Part shown: positions 29,163-37,952 of the stretch, in pieces
Layout of the letters: every line of letters begins with the position of its first letter
How positions within the stretch are numbered: position 1 is the stretch's first letter
Source of the DNA: a virus
Reading direction: 5' to 3' (one strand)
IMG/VR virus record: IMGVR_UViG_3300004369_000035
Coordinates: 1-45,189 of that record
Length of the DNA: 45,189 nt
The notes under the pieces: generated by a model
Told to the model about the DNA's origin: nothing
What the model saw: the letters and a program-made list of their open reading frames with translations, nothing else
The model's database searches: none
Program-made: the position numbers and the translations under genes

Positions 29163-29757
29163 TTTCTACCACCTCAGCATCGATAATAGGTGCTTGTCCA
29201 AGCATCTGGGCGACAGTTTCTCGAGGCAGAACTCCAGAGACGGCCATGAGTTCCAACAACTTCTTGGCTTCAGATTCTGGGTCAAAGGAGTTGATTTGCT
29301 TGGGCATTCCATCCTGACCAGCAAGAGTTGCTCGGATTGGTGTTCCCTGAATACTTTGTTGCACATCGGCGGAAACGTTGATATTCGTTTGCTCCATGCC
29401 CAAAAGTTTTGAGCGCCTATCCATAATCGCCAACACCTGCTGCACGGCCTTCATGTCTGGCTCGACGGAGACCTCCGTTCCGTCATCCAGTGTTACCTTG
29501 CGATGCTGGGTGAGTGGCCATAGGGCCGACTGCATGGCGTCGAGTCGCTCCAACTCCATGCGCAATACCTCTGGGTATGCAAGCGACGTTTCTTTATTGA
29601 GTTTTTCTAATTGTCGCGAAATGGCCAAGGAAACAACCTTGGTGGAGATGCTAAATCTTTTTGCAATTTCCGATACCGCAACCCCAGCCTGGCGCATTTT
29701 AAAAATACGCGAATCGCGCTCCGCGAGAAATTCTTTTGTCATTGGCGTGTTGCTCAT
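29071..29757 (-). CDS. HTH protein, possible small terminase subunit
   Basis: 228 aa. An HTH near residues 15-45 (MRQAGVAVSEIAKRFSISTKVV) is followed by a helical segment LRMELERLDAMQSALWPLTQ and AVQQVLAIMDRRSKLLG. That layout is typical of actinophage HTH/small-terminase-like proteins. The C-terminus is acidic and Gly/Asp-rich. Starts in an ATGA overlap with the primase-helicase. If it is a terminase subunit, the large subunit is outside this window. Confidence 0.65.
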   Translation of the reverse strand: MSNTPMTKEFLAERDSRIFKMRQAGVAVSEIAKRFSISTKVVSLAISRQLEKLNKETSLAYPEVLRMELERLDAMQSALWPLTQHRKVTLDDGTEVSVEPDMKAVQQVLAIMDRRSKLLGMEQTNINVSADVQQSIQGTPIRATLAGQDGMPKQINSFDPESEAKKLLELMAVSGVLPRETVAQMLGQAPIIDAEVVENEPTEPRQLESGDGQGDGDAQPDGVDDKQE

Positions 29758-31478
29758 GTTGGCACTTTCAGCGAGGATGGCCAATCAACCACCTCAAATG
29801 GGAATCGTTTTCCCCTCTTAATTCTAGTGGGCCATTGGCGCTCATCTCGTGCACCTCGGAAATGGCGAATGTCGTAATGAAATGCCATGCCAGTTGAGTC
29901 GGGCTGAAGTGCAATTCCAAACTCTGGCCAACGAGACCACACAGCCGAACCGAACGGCCGCAGTTCGCGCGTCGTCATGGAGGTTCCGAGAGGAGCGTGG
30001 TGTTCTAGCCACATCGCGCACTGGTAGATATCCCGTATAGTGTCAAGATATCTAGCAACTTCAATCGCCACCGCTTCACTTGTTCGCCCACCTGGGTCAA
30101 TGAAAGACTTATATAAAGGTCCCATTACCAAAATTGCTGGCTGGGTCTTTTCTATCATTTCCTCCAACACCGCCCTGTCTTCTGGGAACAGCAAATTCAA
30201 ACCTTGTGGCTTGATAAGCAAATGCGCCTGTGGTTTGTCATTTTTTGATACCGAATAAGCGGCTCCGTAAATAGAACGAGACGTGCGGCGGATGATTCTT
30301 TCTGGGTTTTCAAGGTCAACCGAAAGGGTGGTCTGCGGCCTTATTGGCTGGTACGTAAATGGGTGAATACCCATTCCCACACATATAGCGACTTGTCTGG
30401 CAAGCATTGTTTTACCCACACCCTCAGCCGCAACAACAATTACTCGTTCATTGCGTTCCAGCAGTCCAGGAATTACCCAATCGTAGGAATCGTCGTCCGT
30501 TTCATTTACAAAATCAGACCAGGAAACCAAACGCCCAGTATCGACAATCTTGGTGCTGGATGTCCTGGAAATAATGAGTTGAGCCCGCGAAAGTTTTTGG
30601 CTTTCCGACATATCGTCGCGGTCAAGGAGGTCAACAATCTCGTTGATTGCACGACCCTCGTGGGTGTCACTGACCACTCGAACTTGCTCTTTTATTTCAT
30701 TGCTGATTGAACCTAAATCAACTTGCTGCAGTTCCTCAATCGCGCCGCCCATGGCAACATGTTCGGTGATGTCTTTGCCTTTTTTGCACACCCAAACTTG
30801 CGCGTCGCAACCAGCATCGGCTAGTTCTTCGTAAACACCTTTTGCATGCCTGAGTCCTGCTTCGTCGTTGTCTGCGATGATTTCCACAACTGCACCAGCG
30901 AGGGCTTCGGTGTGGATGGGCAACCATGTTCCAGCCCCATTGGGCATAGTCGTCGCACATATACCCATTTTGACGAGAGTGTCGGCATCTTTTTCTCCTT
31001 CTACAACCCAAATGGGTGCTCCAGTGGATTTTGCTTTAATTACTTCGGGCAAATTGTAAAGAACTCGCGGCGTATCCCCTAACTTGTATTCCCAGCCACC
31101 TTTTCCATCTGGCTTGCGTTGACGAAATTCCTTTTTGCCAGTTGACGAATCGATATATCGGAGTTTTTCAAATAACAGCGTGCCTGTTTCGTCAAGGTAA
31201 CGATATTTGGCGACGAGTTCAAGTTTTTTTGGTTGTTTTGGTGGATACAAATCCGACATGGTGATTCCCATCGATTCACACGCCTGTTTGGTGTCGCACC
31301 TACCTGCGTGGCAGTAAACCACGACTTTACCACTTTCTCCTTCCGATATCGAGAATGATGGATTGTCATCGTCACTACGACATGGGCACTTCGCCTGAAA
31401 GCCGCCAGAGACACGAACAACGCCCTGCAGGCGGTCCAGTACGTTCTGGAGTTGGGGCGAAATTGCCGCGCTAGACAC
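29754..31478 (-). CDS. bifunctional primase-helicase
   Basis: 574 aa. N-terminal zinc-binding primase segment (CPCRSDDDNPSFSI...YCHAGRC, about residues 31-65). TOPRIM follows (WVVEGEKDADTL near 165, IIADNDEAG near 205). The C-terminal RecA/RepA-like ATPase has Walker A AAEGVGKT (about 352) and Walker-B-like AILVMGP (about 445). Expected to prime and unwind at the phage fork together with SSB. GTG start overlaps the WhiB stop by 8 nt; ATGA overlap with the HTH gene downstream. Confidence 0.88.
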   Translation of the reverse strand: MSSAAISPQLQNVLDRLQGVVRVSGGFQAKCPCRSDDDNPSFSISEGESGKVVVYCHAGRCDTKQACESMGITMSDLYPPKQPKKLELVAKYRYLDETGTLLFEKLRYIDSSTGKKEFRQRKPDGKGGWEYKLGDTPRVLYNLPEVIKAKSTGAPIWVVEGEKDADTLVKMGICATTMPNGAGTWLPIHTEALAGAVVEIIADNDEAGLRHAKGVYEELADAGCDAQVWVCKKGKDITEHVAMGGAIEELQQVDLGSISNEIKEQVRVVSDTHEGRAINEIVDLLDRDDMSESQKLSRAQLIISRTSSTKIVDTGRLVSWSDFVNETDDDSYDWVIPGLLERNERVIVVAAEGVGKTMLARQVAICVGMGIHPFTYQPIRPQTTLSVDLENPERIIRRTSRSIYGAAYSVSKNDKPQAHLLIKPQGLNLLFPEDRAVLEEMIEKTQPAILVMGPLYKSFIDPGGRTSEAVAIEVARYLDTIRDIYQCAMWLEHHAPLGTSMTTRELRPFGSAVWSRWPEFGIALQPDSTGMAFHYDIRHFRGARDERQWPTRIKRGKRFPFEVVDWPSSLKVPT

Positions 31479-32082
31479 CCTGTGTTAAACGCTTCTTTAC
31501 AATTTTTGAACGACCGAATTGCATGTCGTAACTTTCGATAAGCGATGGAGACTGGAAGCCAAGCCGCGCCTTTCTGGCTACACGGCCCAAACTAACTTCC
31601 CTGACGCAATTAATCCCCAATTTGCTTCGCAGGTATTCGCGCTCTATTTCTGTTGTTCCGCCCCAAATTCCGTAAGGCTCTGCTTTGAGCGCATAATCAA
31701 GGCATTGCTCTTGAATGGGGCAAGAAGTACAGATTTGTATGGCGTTGTCGATGCGCTCCTGATGCTTTATTCTGGCTATCCTGCCCATCGGTTGGCCCTC
31801 AATGAAAAATGCCTGTGTTTCTGCACCTCGGCAAATGGCTCCAGAAAAATCTGGGTAATCAACTATTATCGCTTTGGGTTCGGCAGTTACGTTTTGCCTT
31901 GGCGCCCGATTGTTTTGATAACAATCCATTCCGTTCTCTTTAAGGTGTCTGCGCACTCGCTCTTTTCCAACCATCAGAATTGCAGCGATTGTGTCGGTGG
32001 ATTTCCCCTCTTCGCGAAGAGATTCTATGAGGCGTTTCTGGTCCTCATCAAATTCCTTCCGTTGTGATTGTCCTGTTGGCAC
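31471..32082 (-). CDS. WhiB-family iron-sulfur regulator with N-terminal HTH
   Basis: 203 aa. The WhiB region (about residues 82-155) has AICRGAETQAFF, the CTSCPIQEQC cysteine set for a 4Fe-4S cluster and the GIWGGTTEIERE turn. An added N-terminal HTH-like segment (STDTIAAILMVGKERVRRHL) makes it longer than usual (typical WhiB 80-130 aa). GTG start, ideal AGGAGG site. WhiB proteins bind the host sigma factor and are confined to actinobacteria and their phages, which sets the host range. Probably switches transcription of this replication block. Confidence 0.92.
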   Translation of the reverse strand: MPTGQSQRKEFDEDQKRLIESLREEGKSTDTIAAILMVGKERVRRHLKENGMDCYQNNRAPRQNVTAEPKAIIVDYPDFSGAICRGAETQAFFIEGQPMGRIARIKHQERIDNAIQICTSCPIQEQCLDYALKAEPYGIWGGTTEIEREYLRSKLGINCVREVSLGRVARKARLGFQSPSLIESYDMQFGRSKIVKKRLTQGV

Positions 32083-32100
32083 ATTGACCTCCTAGAAGTG

Positions 32101-32499
32101 TTAACCGATGAGGCTACGAACGTCGCCTTCCGAAAGAAACACAACAGCACCAGAAATTTTTTGCTCACCAAATTTATCCACAACTGAAACCTCCACCTGT
32201 TCCAAAGATACGTTGAGGGTGTGAGCAATTGCGGCTTTTGCACGCGCTATTTGTATTTCGGTTTTTTGAACATCTATTTCTATTGTTTTTGCTGGTGAAG
32301 ATAGAGACCTTATTTCTATTTCTTTTGCTTGTGAGCGCAAGCACCAAGCACATGCAAGACTTTTTGACGACGCGGCTCTGGGTCTTCTCTCCGTGTGGCC
32401 ACACTCAAGGCGGTGTTCGTATATAACATTTCCCCACGAACCCACCCTGCGTATTTCCACGACCCTTCTGCGTGGCGCTTTTCTATGTTCCGTGGTCAT
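32101..32499 (-). CDS. Cys/His-containing protein, 132 aa
   Basis: LECGHTERRP and ACAWCL form a CxH...CxxC metal site (about residues 33-53); a helical, Glu/Lys-rich second half follows. Unknown function. ATGA overlap with the gene upstream. Confidence 0.68.
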   Translation of the reverse strand: MTTEHRKAPRRRVVEIRRVGSWGNVIYEHRLECGHTERRPRAASSKSLACAWCLRSQAKEIEIRSLSSPAKTIEIDVQKTEIQIARAKAAIAHTLNVSLEQVEVSVVDKFGEQKISGAVVFLSEGDVRSLIG

Positions 32500-32918
32500 T
32501 CTGGTGGCACAACACCGAAAATTTCATCACCCGACACTTCGTCCACCAACTTCCAACCATCTTTTTCGTATTCTTCAGCCAATGTTTTATATAAACCCTC
32601 CTTTAACATAAGTTTTCCAGCCTTGCCCGTAATCTCGCAGGTCTTTTCGGACAGGAACATGTACTTTTCGGAGACTTTCCACATCATAAACTCTTTCAAA
32701 TCGGTCGAGCGAGTGCCAAAGTAGTACCTAAGTGACCCGAATTTCTCTTTTACTTGGAAAACTTCGTAATTTGGGTCCATGGCCAGCAGTTCAAGATGGC
32801 ATTTGCATACCAATTCGTGCCAGCCAGGGTCACACGCAATGACTTTTCCGTATGCCGAGTTAATTCTGGATGTGATTTGCTCCAAAATTAGAGGAACATC
32901 AATTTCTTCTTCGCTCAT
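32496..32918 (-). CDS. conserved phage protein with KEKFGSLRYY motif
   Basis: 140 aa. CDPGWHELVCKCHLEL, QVKEKFGSLRYYF and CEITGKAGKLM match a phage/prophage hypothetical family I recall; the WH...C...CH and C..TGK residues might bind metal. No known activity. Confidence 0.72.
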   Translation of the reverse strand: MSEEEIDVPLILEQITSRINSAYGKVIACDPGWHELVCKCHLELLAMDPNYEVFQVKEKFGSLRYYFGTRSTDLKEFMMWKVSEKYMFLSEKTCEITGKAGKLMLKEGLYKTLAEEYEKDGWKLVDEVSGDEIFGVVPPE

Positions 32919-33184
32919 AGCGCCAATTCCTCTTCTTCAAAGTCGCGCCAAAACTTGGCCTGCAGCGCGCCGTGCCACTTTGCTGTTAGCAGCATCTTTT
33001 CGTACAGTTCTTGTTGGATTTCGGTCAGTGCGTGTGCACTGCTCCGCCACAGTTTGGCGGTACCTCGACCAAAAAGGTCAGGTTCCGACTCCTCGGCCAT
33101 CCTCACCACCATCGATATTTGGACATTGGTGCTCATTTCCTTCCTGTATTCCTCAATGTCGTGTGTGTCGCAACTGCTTCCCAT
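32915..33184 (-). CDS. hypothetical protein, 89 aa
   Basis: Start set at ATG 33184, behind GGAGGAC; the longer frame would lie inside the HNH gene. Helical, acidic C-terminus (DFEEEELAL). Unknown. Confidence 0.68.
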   Translation of the reverse strand: MGSSCDTHDIEEYRKEMSTNVQISMVVRMAEESEPDLFGRGTAKLWRSSAHALTEIQQELYEKMLLTAKWHGALQAKFWRDFEEEELAL

Positions 33185-33656
33185 TTTGTCCTCCAATTGA
33201 TTTTTTTTTGAGATACTTGGTTCTTCTGGCTTCCTTGCCCCAACAAGCATTGCAGTATCTGTGTCCTTGTTTATTTATCAGTGTATTTGTTGGTGTGAAT
33301 TCATGCCCATTTTTGCAATGCGTTTTACTGGCCTCAAAGTGTCTTCCCTTGTTGATGCAATCAGTCATGTTATCGCTGCCTGTCCCCAGGAATAGGTGGT
33401 CAGGGCGACAGCATTTCTTGTTGTCGCACTTATGGCAGACGAAGACATCTTTTGGTATGCGGTGACCGAGGTGCATTTCATAAATAACCCGATGAGACGT
33501 TTTGGCAGTTCTAACTCCGCCTTGCCAAATTTCGGTTTTGCCGTATCCGTTCGGGCTACAAGCGCCTTGCCACTCCCAACACTCGTCACCCTCGACAACT
33601 TTGACGTTTTTCCAAATCCTTTTTTGGTCTTTCAGCCTGAAGGTGATGTCACTCAT
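33153..33656 (-). CDS. HNH endonuclease (HNH_3 type)
   Basis: 167 aa. The region CWEWQGACSPNGYG, HRVIYEMHLG, VCHKCDNKKCCRPDHLFLGT is the typical HNH_3 core, with the catalytic His in HRV and zinc-binding cysteines. The C-terminal THCKNGHEF and YCNACW add a zinc site. Such proteins are usually free-standing homing endonucleases. Overlaps both neighbours; possible late insertion, as its gene interrupts a run of small proteins. Confidence 0.88.
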   Translation of the reverse strand: MSDITFRLKDQKRIWKNVKVVEGDECWEWQGACSPNGYGKTEIWQGGVRTAKTSHRVIYEMHLGHRIPKDVFVCHKCDNKKCCRPDHLFLGTGSDNMTDCINKGRHFEASKTHCKNGHEFTPTNTLINKQGHRYCNACWGKEARRTKYLKKKSIGGQNGKQLRHTRH

Positions 33657-33976
33657 TGGAAAATATCATTCTTTTCTTCACGACACTCGCACTCCCAACC
33701 CAAAGCGCCATAGCCGATTGCGTCTTTCCAGTGGTCTTCCTCATTTGGCGTCCAAGTGAGGCGTGCAAGTTTGAGCAACATCATCATCGCGGCGACATCG
33801 TGCGGCGATAATTTCAATTCACCCCTGCGGGCAGTTATTCGGCGAAGATAGGTTTCCCAAAACTGTGCAGTAGTCGTGAAGTCTTGAACTGGGTCGCCAT
33901 AATCAACATTGCGTTTGCCGTTGATGATTGCTTCTGTTTCTGAGAGGATTTTTCCTCGGATGTTGTCTTTTGTCAC
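33653..33976 (-). CDS. DUF6378-like protein
   Basis: 107 aa. NVDYGDPVQDF, LSPHDVAAMMMLLKLARL and DAIGYGALGWECE match DUF6378-type phage proteins. Function unknown; occurrence near nucleotide-metabolism genes is common. First gene of the sub-operon 32101-33976. Confidence 0.75.
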   Translation of the reverse strand: MTKDNIRGKILSETEAIINGKRNVDYGDPVQDFTTTAQFWETYLRRITARRGELKLSPHDVAAMMMLLKLARLTWTPNEEDHWKDAIGYGALGWECECREEKNDIFQ

Positions 33977-34001
33977 TCGGCCATGTTAGCCGCCGAACCG
34001 A

Positions 34002-34616
34002 CTAGGGCTTGGTTTTATTGCAACGGTGCGCCCACTCTTTGCCCCAAGTGCAGGGGTCCCATGGGGCCCAGCCAGCCTCTTTGTAAAGGATGTAGCCAAC
34101 CTTTAAATTGGTCAGTGCATCCAGCAAGGGTTTCTGAGTGCAAATGTCCATCTTGCGGCAGGCAATAGCCCACTTATTGCGCTTGAGGTTGTAGTTGATT
34201 CCGTTGATTTGGAGCAACCCAGTGTCGGACCTGTGGTTCCACTCGGTTACGTGTGTGATATTGCAGTTTTCGTCAACTGCGTCACCGCCACGAACATTTG
34301 GGCACCCACCTGATTCCCGCAGGATAATTTTGGCCAATGTTTTGTGAGTTTCTGATGGCCAGCCAGCCTCGGTTGCCAGTGCCGATAACCAGGAGAGGTC
34401 GCCGTGTCTAAAGGCTATACCAGGGGTCTTGGGCTCTGTATTGGGCTTTGTTCGGAGATGGTGAAACCTTGCGACTTCCCCTTCATCATTGGCATGATTG
34501 GGAAGTTCTGGCACAGAAACCACCATCTGTGGAATTGGCGCCTTTGCTTCGGCGGGTATGTTCACACCTAGGGCAAGGAGGGTAAAAGATAACCCCCAAC
34601 CAATAAAGTTGTTCAA
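34002..34616 (-). CDS. secreted lytic transglycosylase-like protein
   Basis: 204 aa. Signal peptide MNNFIGWGLSFTLLALGVN with cleavage near AEAKA. Residues about 100-195 follow the lysozyme/SLT pattern: IILRESGG (catalytic Glu), TGLLQING, LTNLKVGYILYKEAG and WAPWDPC. It would cleave peptidoglycan outside the membrane at virion release or entry. Distinct from the GH25 lysin at the right end. Confidence 0.82.
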   Translation of the reverse strand: MNNFIGWGLSFTLLALGVNIPAEAKAPIPQMVVSVPELPNHANDEGEVARFHHLRTKPNTEPKTPGIAFRHGDLSWLSALATEAGWPSETHKTLAKIILRESGGCPNVRGGDAVDENCNITHVTEWNHRSDTGLLQINGINYNLKRNKWAIACRKMDICTQKPLLDALTNLKVGYILYKEAGWAPWDPCTWGKEWAHRCNKTKP

Positions 34617-34718
34617 CGTGTCTCTCCTGTGTTTGGGGATATGGACTGGCGGCAGATAGTACGAACCGCGTGTTGTATCTCAGTAGCAGACTACTTCAAT
34701 TTTAGCAGAAAAGGGTGC

Positions 34719-35015
34719 TCAGCGATGTTTTTTGCTAAAACGTTTTACAAATTCGTCACCGTCTATGATAATTTCGGGGATGAGGTCTTCAATTTCTTTG
34801 ATTAATTGTATTACATCAATTATTTCCACTCTCTTGTGCCCCAACCACATCAAATTCAAAAGTTCCCCGAGTGATTCGTCTATGAGGTGATAAACGCTTT
34901 CATTTTGTGGTTCCTTCATACTGTCAACACTACCCATGAAATCATCAAATCCACAATTTAGTTGTTGCTGATTACTGTCATTTCTTTTAGATTTATCCGA
35001 TATAGTTGTTGTCAT
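34719..35015 (-). CDS. acidic hypothetical protein, 98 aa
   Basis: Starts in the CATG shared with the divergent DUF932 gene (ATG 35015 on minus, ATG 35014 on plus). An internal ATG near 34939 would avoid this. Acidic, helical; ends FSKKHR. Unknown. Confidence 0.55.
   Translation of the reverse strand: MTTTISDKSKRNDSNQQQLNCGFDDFMGSVDSMKEPQNESVYHLIDESLGELLNLMWLGHKRVEIIDVIQLIKEIEDLIPEIIIDGDEFVKRFSKKHR
34982..35000. promoter_or_regulatory. TTAGATTTATC operator-like repeat, copy 4
   Basis: TTCTTTTAGATTTATCCGA, the most divergent copy; sits just before a -10-like TATAGT for the DUF932 gene. Confidence 0.42.
35001..35006 (+). promoter_or_regulatory. -10-like TATAGT, predicted leaderless start
   Basis: Only 7 nt separate TATAGT from ATG 35014, so the mRNA would begin at or next to the start codon. 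Confidence 0.4.
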
Positions 35016-36033
35016 GGCACACAACATCGAAATTGGAAAACTTGGAAAAGCAAAGATGGCTTACGCCGATAGGGAAATCCCCTGGCACCGCCTTGGGGTT
35101 CCCATGAAGGGCCTACAGACATCGGCGGCGATGCTTGCTGCTGCCGAGGCCGACTTTGATGTGGTGTTGGCAGAAGTTGCCGCAGTTGATGCCAATGGCG
35201 AGATTCTTCGCAATCCAGATGGGACAATCGTAAAAATCACTGATTCACGGGCGACCTTGCGGATGAATCCTGATGGCACTTTTGACGGGTTATCCACCGT
35301 TGGTACTCGTTTTACTATTCAGCAAAACCGCGAGGTAATGGATAGGGCTATGGATGTGGTTGGCGCCACGGACGGAGACGCCGTGGTCGACACGTGTGGC
35401 GTTCTTGACGAAGGCCGAGAGTTCTTTGCCTGCATCGACCTTGGGGCGCTGGTTATTGACCCCCTAGGCGTAAATGACCAGATTCAACGCTATTTGCTGG
35501 TCAGAAATGGCCACAACGGCAAAACACCAATTACGTTCGCAAATACCAGCATTCGGGCCGTATGCAAGAACACCGTCATGGCTGGTCTGTCGTCTGCGCA
35601 GAGCGTGTTCACTGCTCGTCATACCCGTAATGCTGACAATGCAATGGAGGAGGCTCGCACTATTCTTGGGATGTCGGTTGAGTGGGCAAAGGCGTTCACC
35701 AGTACGGCCAACAAACTCTTGGCCATACCCATGAATCCAGTCAAGATTGACAAGGTTGTGCAAAAAACTTTCCCCATGAAAAAAGATGAAACACAGCGCC
35801 AGAAAAATAACCGTGAAGAAATTTGGTCAATGGTGAAGGGGTTGTACGTAAATTCCAACAACGCTGGTGGCTATGGGCAAAACGGTTGGTCGATGTACAA
35901 CACGATTGGCGAATACCTGGACCATTATCGTGATGGCAACGCAACAGATAGGGCAAATGCCTCCATGAGTATTTATTCCTGGGTGACAAAAACCAAAAAA
36001 GAAACTGAGCAATACATCCTGTCACTGGCGTGA
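35014..36033 (+). CDS. DUF932 protein
   Basis: 339 aa, full length for DUF932, a phage/plasmid-borne family of unknown function. Characteristic elements: IPWHRLGVPM near residue 25, TVGTRFTIQQNREVMDRAMDV, QRYLLVRNGHNGKTPITFANTSIRAVCKNT and a C-terminal NTIGEYLDHYR. Faces away from the minus-strand block and is followed by a GTGA overlap. Confidence 0.9.
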   Translation: MAHNIEIGKLGKAKMAYADREIPWHRLGVPMKGLQTSAAMLAAAEADFDVVLAEVAAVDANGEILRNPDGTIVKITDSRATLRMNPDGTFDGLSTVGTRFTIQQNREVMDRAMDVVGATDGDAVVDTCGVLDEGREFFACIDLGALVIDPLGVNDQIQRYLLVRNGHNGKTPITFANTSIRAVCKNTVMAGLSSAQSVFTARHTRNADNAMEEARTILGMSVEWAKAFTSTANKLLAIPMNPVKIDKVVQKTFPMKKDETQRQKNNREEIWSMVKGLYVNSNNAGGYGQNGWSMYNTIGEYLDHYRDGNATDRANASMSIYSWVTKTKKETEQYILSLA

Positions 36034-36503
36034 GCCGCTTAAATGCGATAATATCATCAGGGGAATTCCCCAGATTGGCGGTCGCTTTTATGTCTGAAGA
36101 ACAAGGCGAAGACATTTTTGGTGACGACGGGCCAGATAGAAACGAACTGCTGAACTATCTTTCGGAATTCATGAGAGAGGGGCGACACATGGAAAAGATG
36201 TATCGCGAGAATTTTTGTGAACTTGTGGTCAACAAAATCTTTGAGGACTTCGGTTACGAGGGCCTGTGCAATTTGATGGTGAAAATAGACGGTAAGGCAA
36301 ATTGGATTTCCGATATTCTCATTGAAAACTCCGACTTTGATGACGTTATGTTCAAGAAGTACGGCACCTATGATGCCGCGGTGTGCGACAAGGCGAGAAA
36401 CACTGATTCCTTCATGGAGATGAACAGCAAAATCTGGCGCTTGAGGAAAAAATATGCTGGGATTATTGTGGACGAAATCATGACTGGAGTCGAAAAAAAA
36501 TAA
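36030..36503 (+). CDS. acidic hypothetical protein, 157 aa
   Basis: GTG 36030 is in a GTGA overlap with DUF932; ATG 36090 is an alternative. Acidic, helical; no family recognised. Confidence 0.68.
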   Translation: MSRLNAIISSGEFPRLAVAFMSEEQGEDIFGDDGPDRNELLNYLSEFMREGRHMEKMYRENFCELVVNKIFEDFGYEGLCNLMVKIDGKANWISDILIENSDFDDVMFKKYGTYDAAVCDKARNTDSFMEMNSKIWRLRKKYAGIIVDEIMTGVEKK

Positions 36504-36772
36504 TGAGACAAAGCCCATTTAGAAGCGGAAGCCCAATAAGCGACCCTTTGGGGTTTGTCGGCACCGCTCTCGGCAAGCGAACGCTAGAAGAGGCAAAAAA
36601 AGCACAGGCCGAAATCCGTGCCATTTCCAAAGACATGTCCATGAATGAGGCCAATCAGTGGCTCAAGGAAAATTACCCAAATTGGCCTTGGCTGAAGGTC
36701 ACTCCAGAGAAATTCAAGATGGATGACAACGAAAGATTTCCCAACTCAGAAAAAAGAGTCCATATCGGCTGA
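36503..36772 (+). CDS. hypothetical protein, 89 aa
   Basis: TAATG overlap with the previous gene. Contains a helix LEEAKKAQAEIRAISKD and an NYPNWPWLK aromatic cluster. Unknown. Ends against a convergent HicA-like gene. Confidence 0.7.
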   Translation: MRQSPFRSGSPISDPLGFVGTALGKRTLEEAKKAQAEIRAISKDMSMNEANQWLKENYPNWPWLKVTPEKFKMDDNERFPNSEKRVHIG

Positions 36773-36773
36773 A

Positions 36774-36998
36774 CTAAAGAAATCTGTTGGGGTCTAGTTC
36801 AACCCCGTAAATCTTTCGAAAATCCGCACACAGGGGCTTAATGGCTTTCGTTGTTCCGTGCGTGAAATATTTGCGAGTGCCGAGGTGCGGCGGTGGTGTT
36901 ATCACGTATTTGTTTCTTGTGTTTTCAACGGCGAAACCAAGTCTTTGGATTTCCCTGATGAACTTATTGATTTGCTTACTTCCGTGTCTTCTCGTCAT
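36774..36998 (-). CDS. HicA-like small protein
   Basis: 74 aa. GSKQINKFIREIQRLGF, then KYVITPPPH and YFTHGTTKAIKP, echo the HicA/dsRBD-like toxin fold (strand-His segment). No adjacent HicB-like antitoxin is visible, so it may be an orphan. ATG 36998 preferred over TTG 37013. Confidence 0.5.
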   Translation of the reverse strand: MTRRHGSKQINKFIREIQRLGFAVENTRNKYVITPPPHLGTRKYFTHGTTKAIKPLCADFRKIYGVELDPNRFL

Positions 36999-37112
36999 AG
37001 TAACGCCATTCAACCAGCACTAATTGCATAAGACAACGTGGTGTCAACAGTCACAGTAAAACTCTCAAAGGAGGTTGGTTGCAACGATTGACGCCGATAG
37101 GTTATAGGCACT

Positions 37113-37952
37113 ATGAAAAACAAACACACCCCATCACCCGAAGTAACAGCCTCAATCGAGGTAATCACACCAGTGATTGCCAAGAAAATGCTTGAGGGCA
37201 ACATTGACAACCGCAAACTCCGAAAGACTCGTGTCGCGCAATATGCCGACGCGATGAAGCGTGGAATGTGGGACGTTCAGAACGACGCAATCACCATCTC
37301 CAACACTGGCAAACTGCTGAACGGTCAACACCGCTTGAGCGCCATCGTTGAAGCCGACGAGGCCTGTCAGTGCCTCGTTCTGCGTGGCGTGGAAGATAGC
37401 GCCTACACGGTAATTGACTCAGGTCTTTCACGCTCAGTGAATGACGCTCTCATGGGTGCGGGAATGGGTGCAAATGCGACCCACACCACGCCAATAGCGA
37501 AGGTCCTCATTGCATTTGAGGCTGGCCTCAACATCTACGACACCAACGCCATGGCGCTCGTTCAGCGTCAGGACGTAGTGGACTACATCTCCAAGAACAC
37601 TGAACTCATTGATTGGGCACTTATCCAGGCACGAAAAGCCGACCTCAACCTCGGCGGAATCCGCAGTGCATGGGGTGTGTTCTCCATCCTCGCTGCCCAA
37701 AAGCATGGCAAGGACAAAGTTGAAGAGTTCATCAACCTGTGTGTTGATGGCGTTGGACTCAAGACGGGCGAGTCACCGCTTGCCCTGCGCAACTGGATTA
37801 GTCGTCAACGTGGCTCGTGGCCTCGTCAGGCGAGCAAGAACAACGTTGCTATCTTCATCGCCGCCTTCAATAAGTGGATGACCAATGAAAAGGTGAGCGT
37901 CATCCGCCCATCGGGCACCACATGGGAGACATTCCCAGAAGTCGTTGACTAA
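37113..37952 (+). CDS. ParB-like phage protein
   Basis: 279 aa. The N-terminal region carries the NGQHRLSAIV motif (about residues 70-80), the ParB/sulfiredoxin-like nucleotide-binding signature, preceded by an ITISNTGKLL strand. The C-terminal half is helical. In phages such proteins are often annotated as ParB-like nuclease or modification proteins; activity unknown. TATAGG lies 4 nt before the ATG, and CCGATAGGTT just upstream resembles part of the left-arm start-associated element. Confidence 0.78.
   Translation: MKNKHTPSPEVTASIEVITPVIAKKMLEGNIDNRKLRKTRVAQYADAMKRGMWDVQNDAITISNTGKLLNGQHRLSAIVEADEACQCLVLRGVEDSAYTVIDSGLSRSVNDALMGAGMGANATHTTPIAKVLIAFEAGLNIYDTNAMALVQRQDVVDYISKNTELIDWALIQARKADLNLGGIRSAWGVFSILAAQKHGKDKVEEFINLCVDGVGLKTGESPLALRNWISRQRGSWPRQASKNNVAIFIAAFNKWMTNEKVSVIRPSGTTWETFPEVVD

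Noticed and set aside
36774-36998. Complete HicAB toxin-antitoxin system
   Set aside because: Only a HicA-like frame is visible; neighbouring genes do not resemble HicB.
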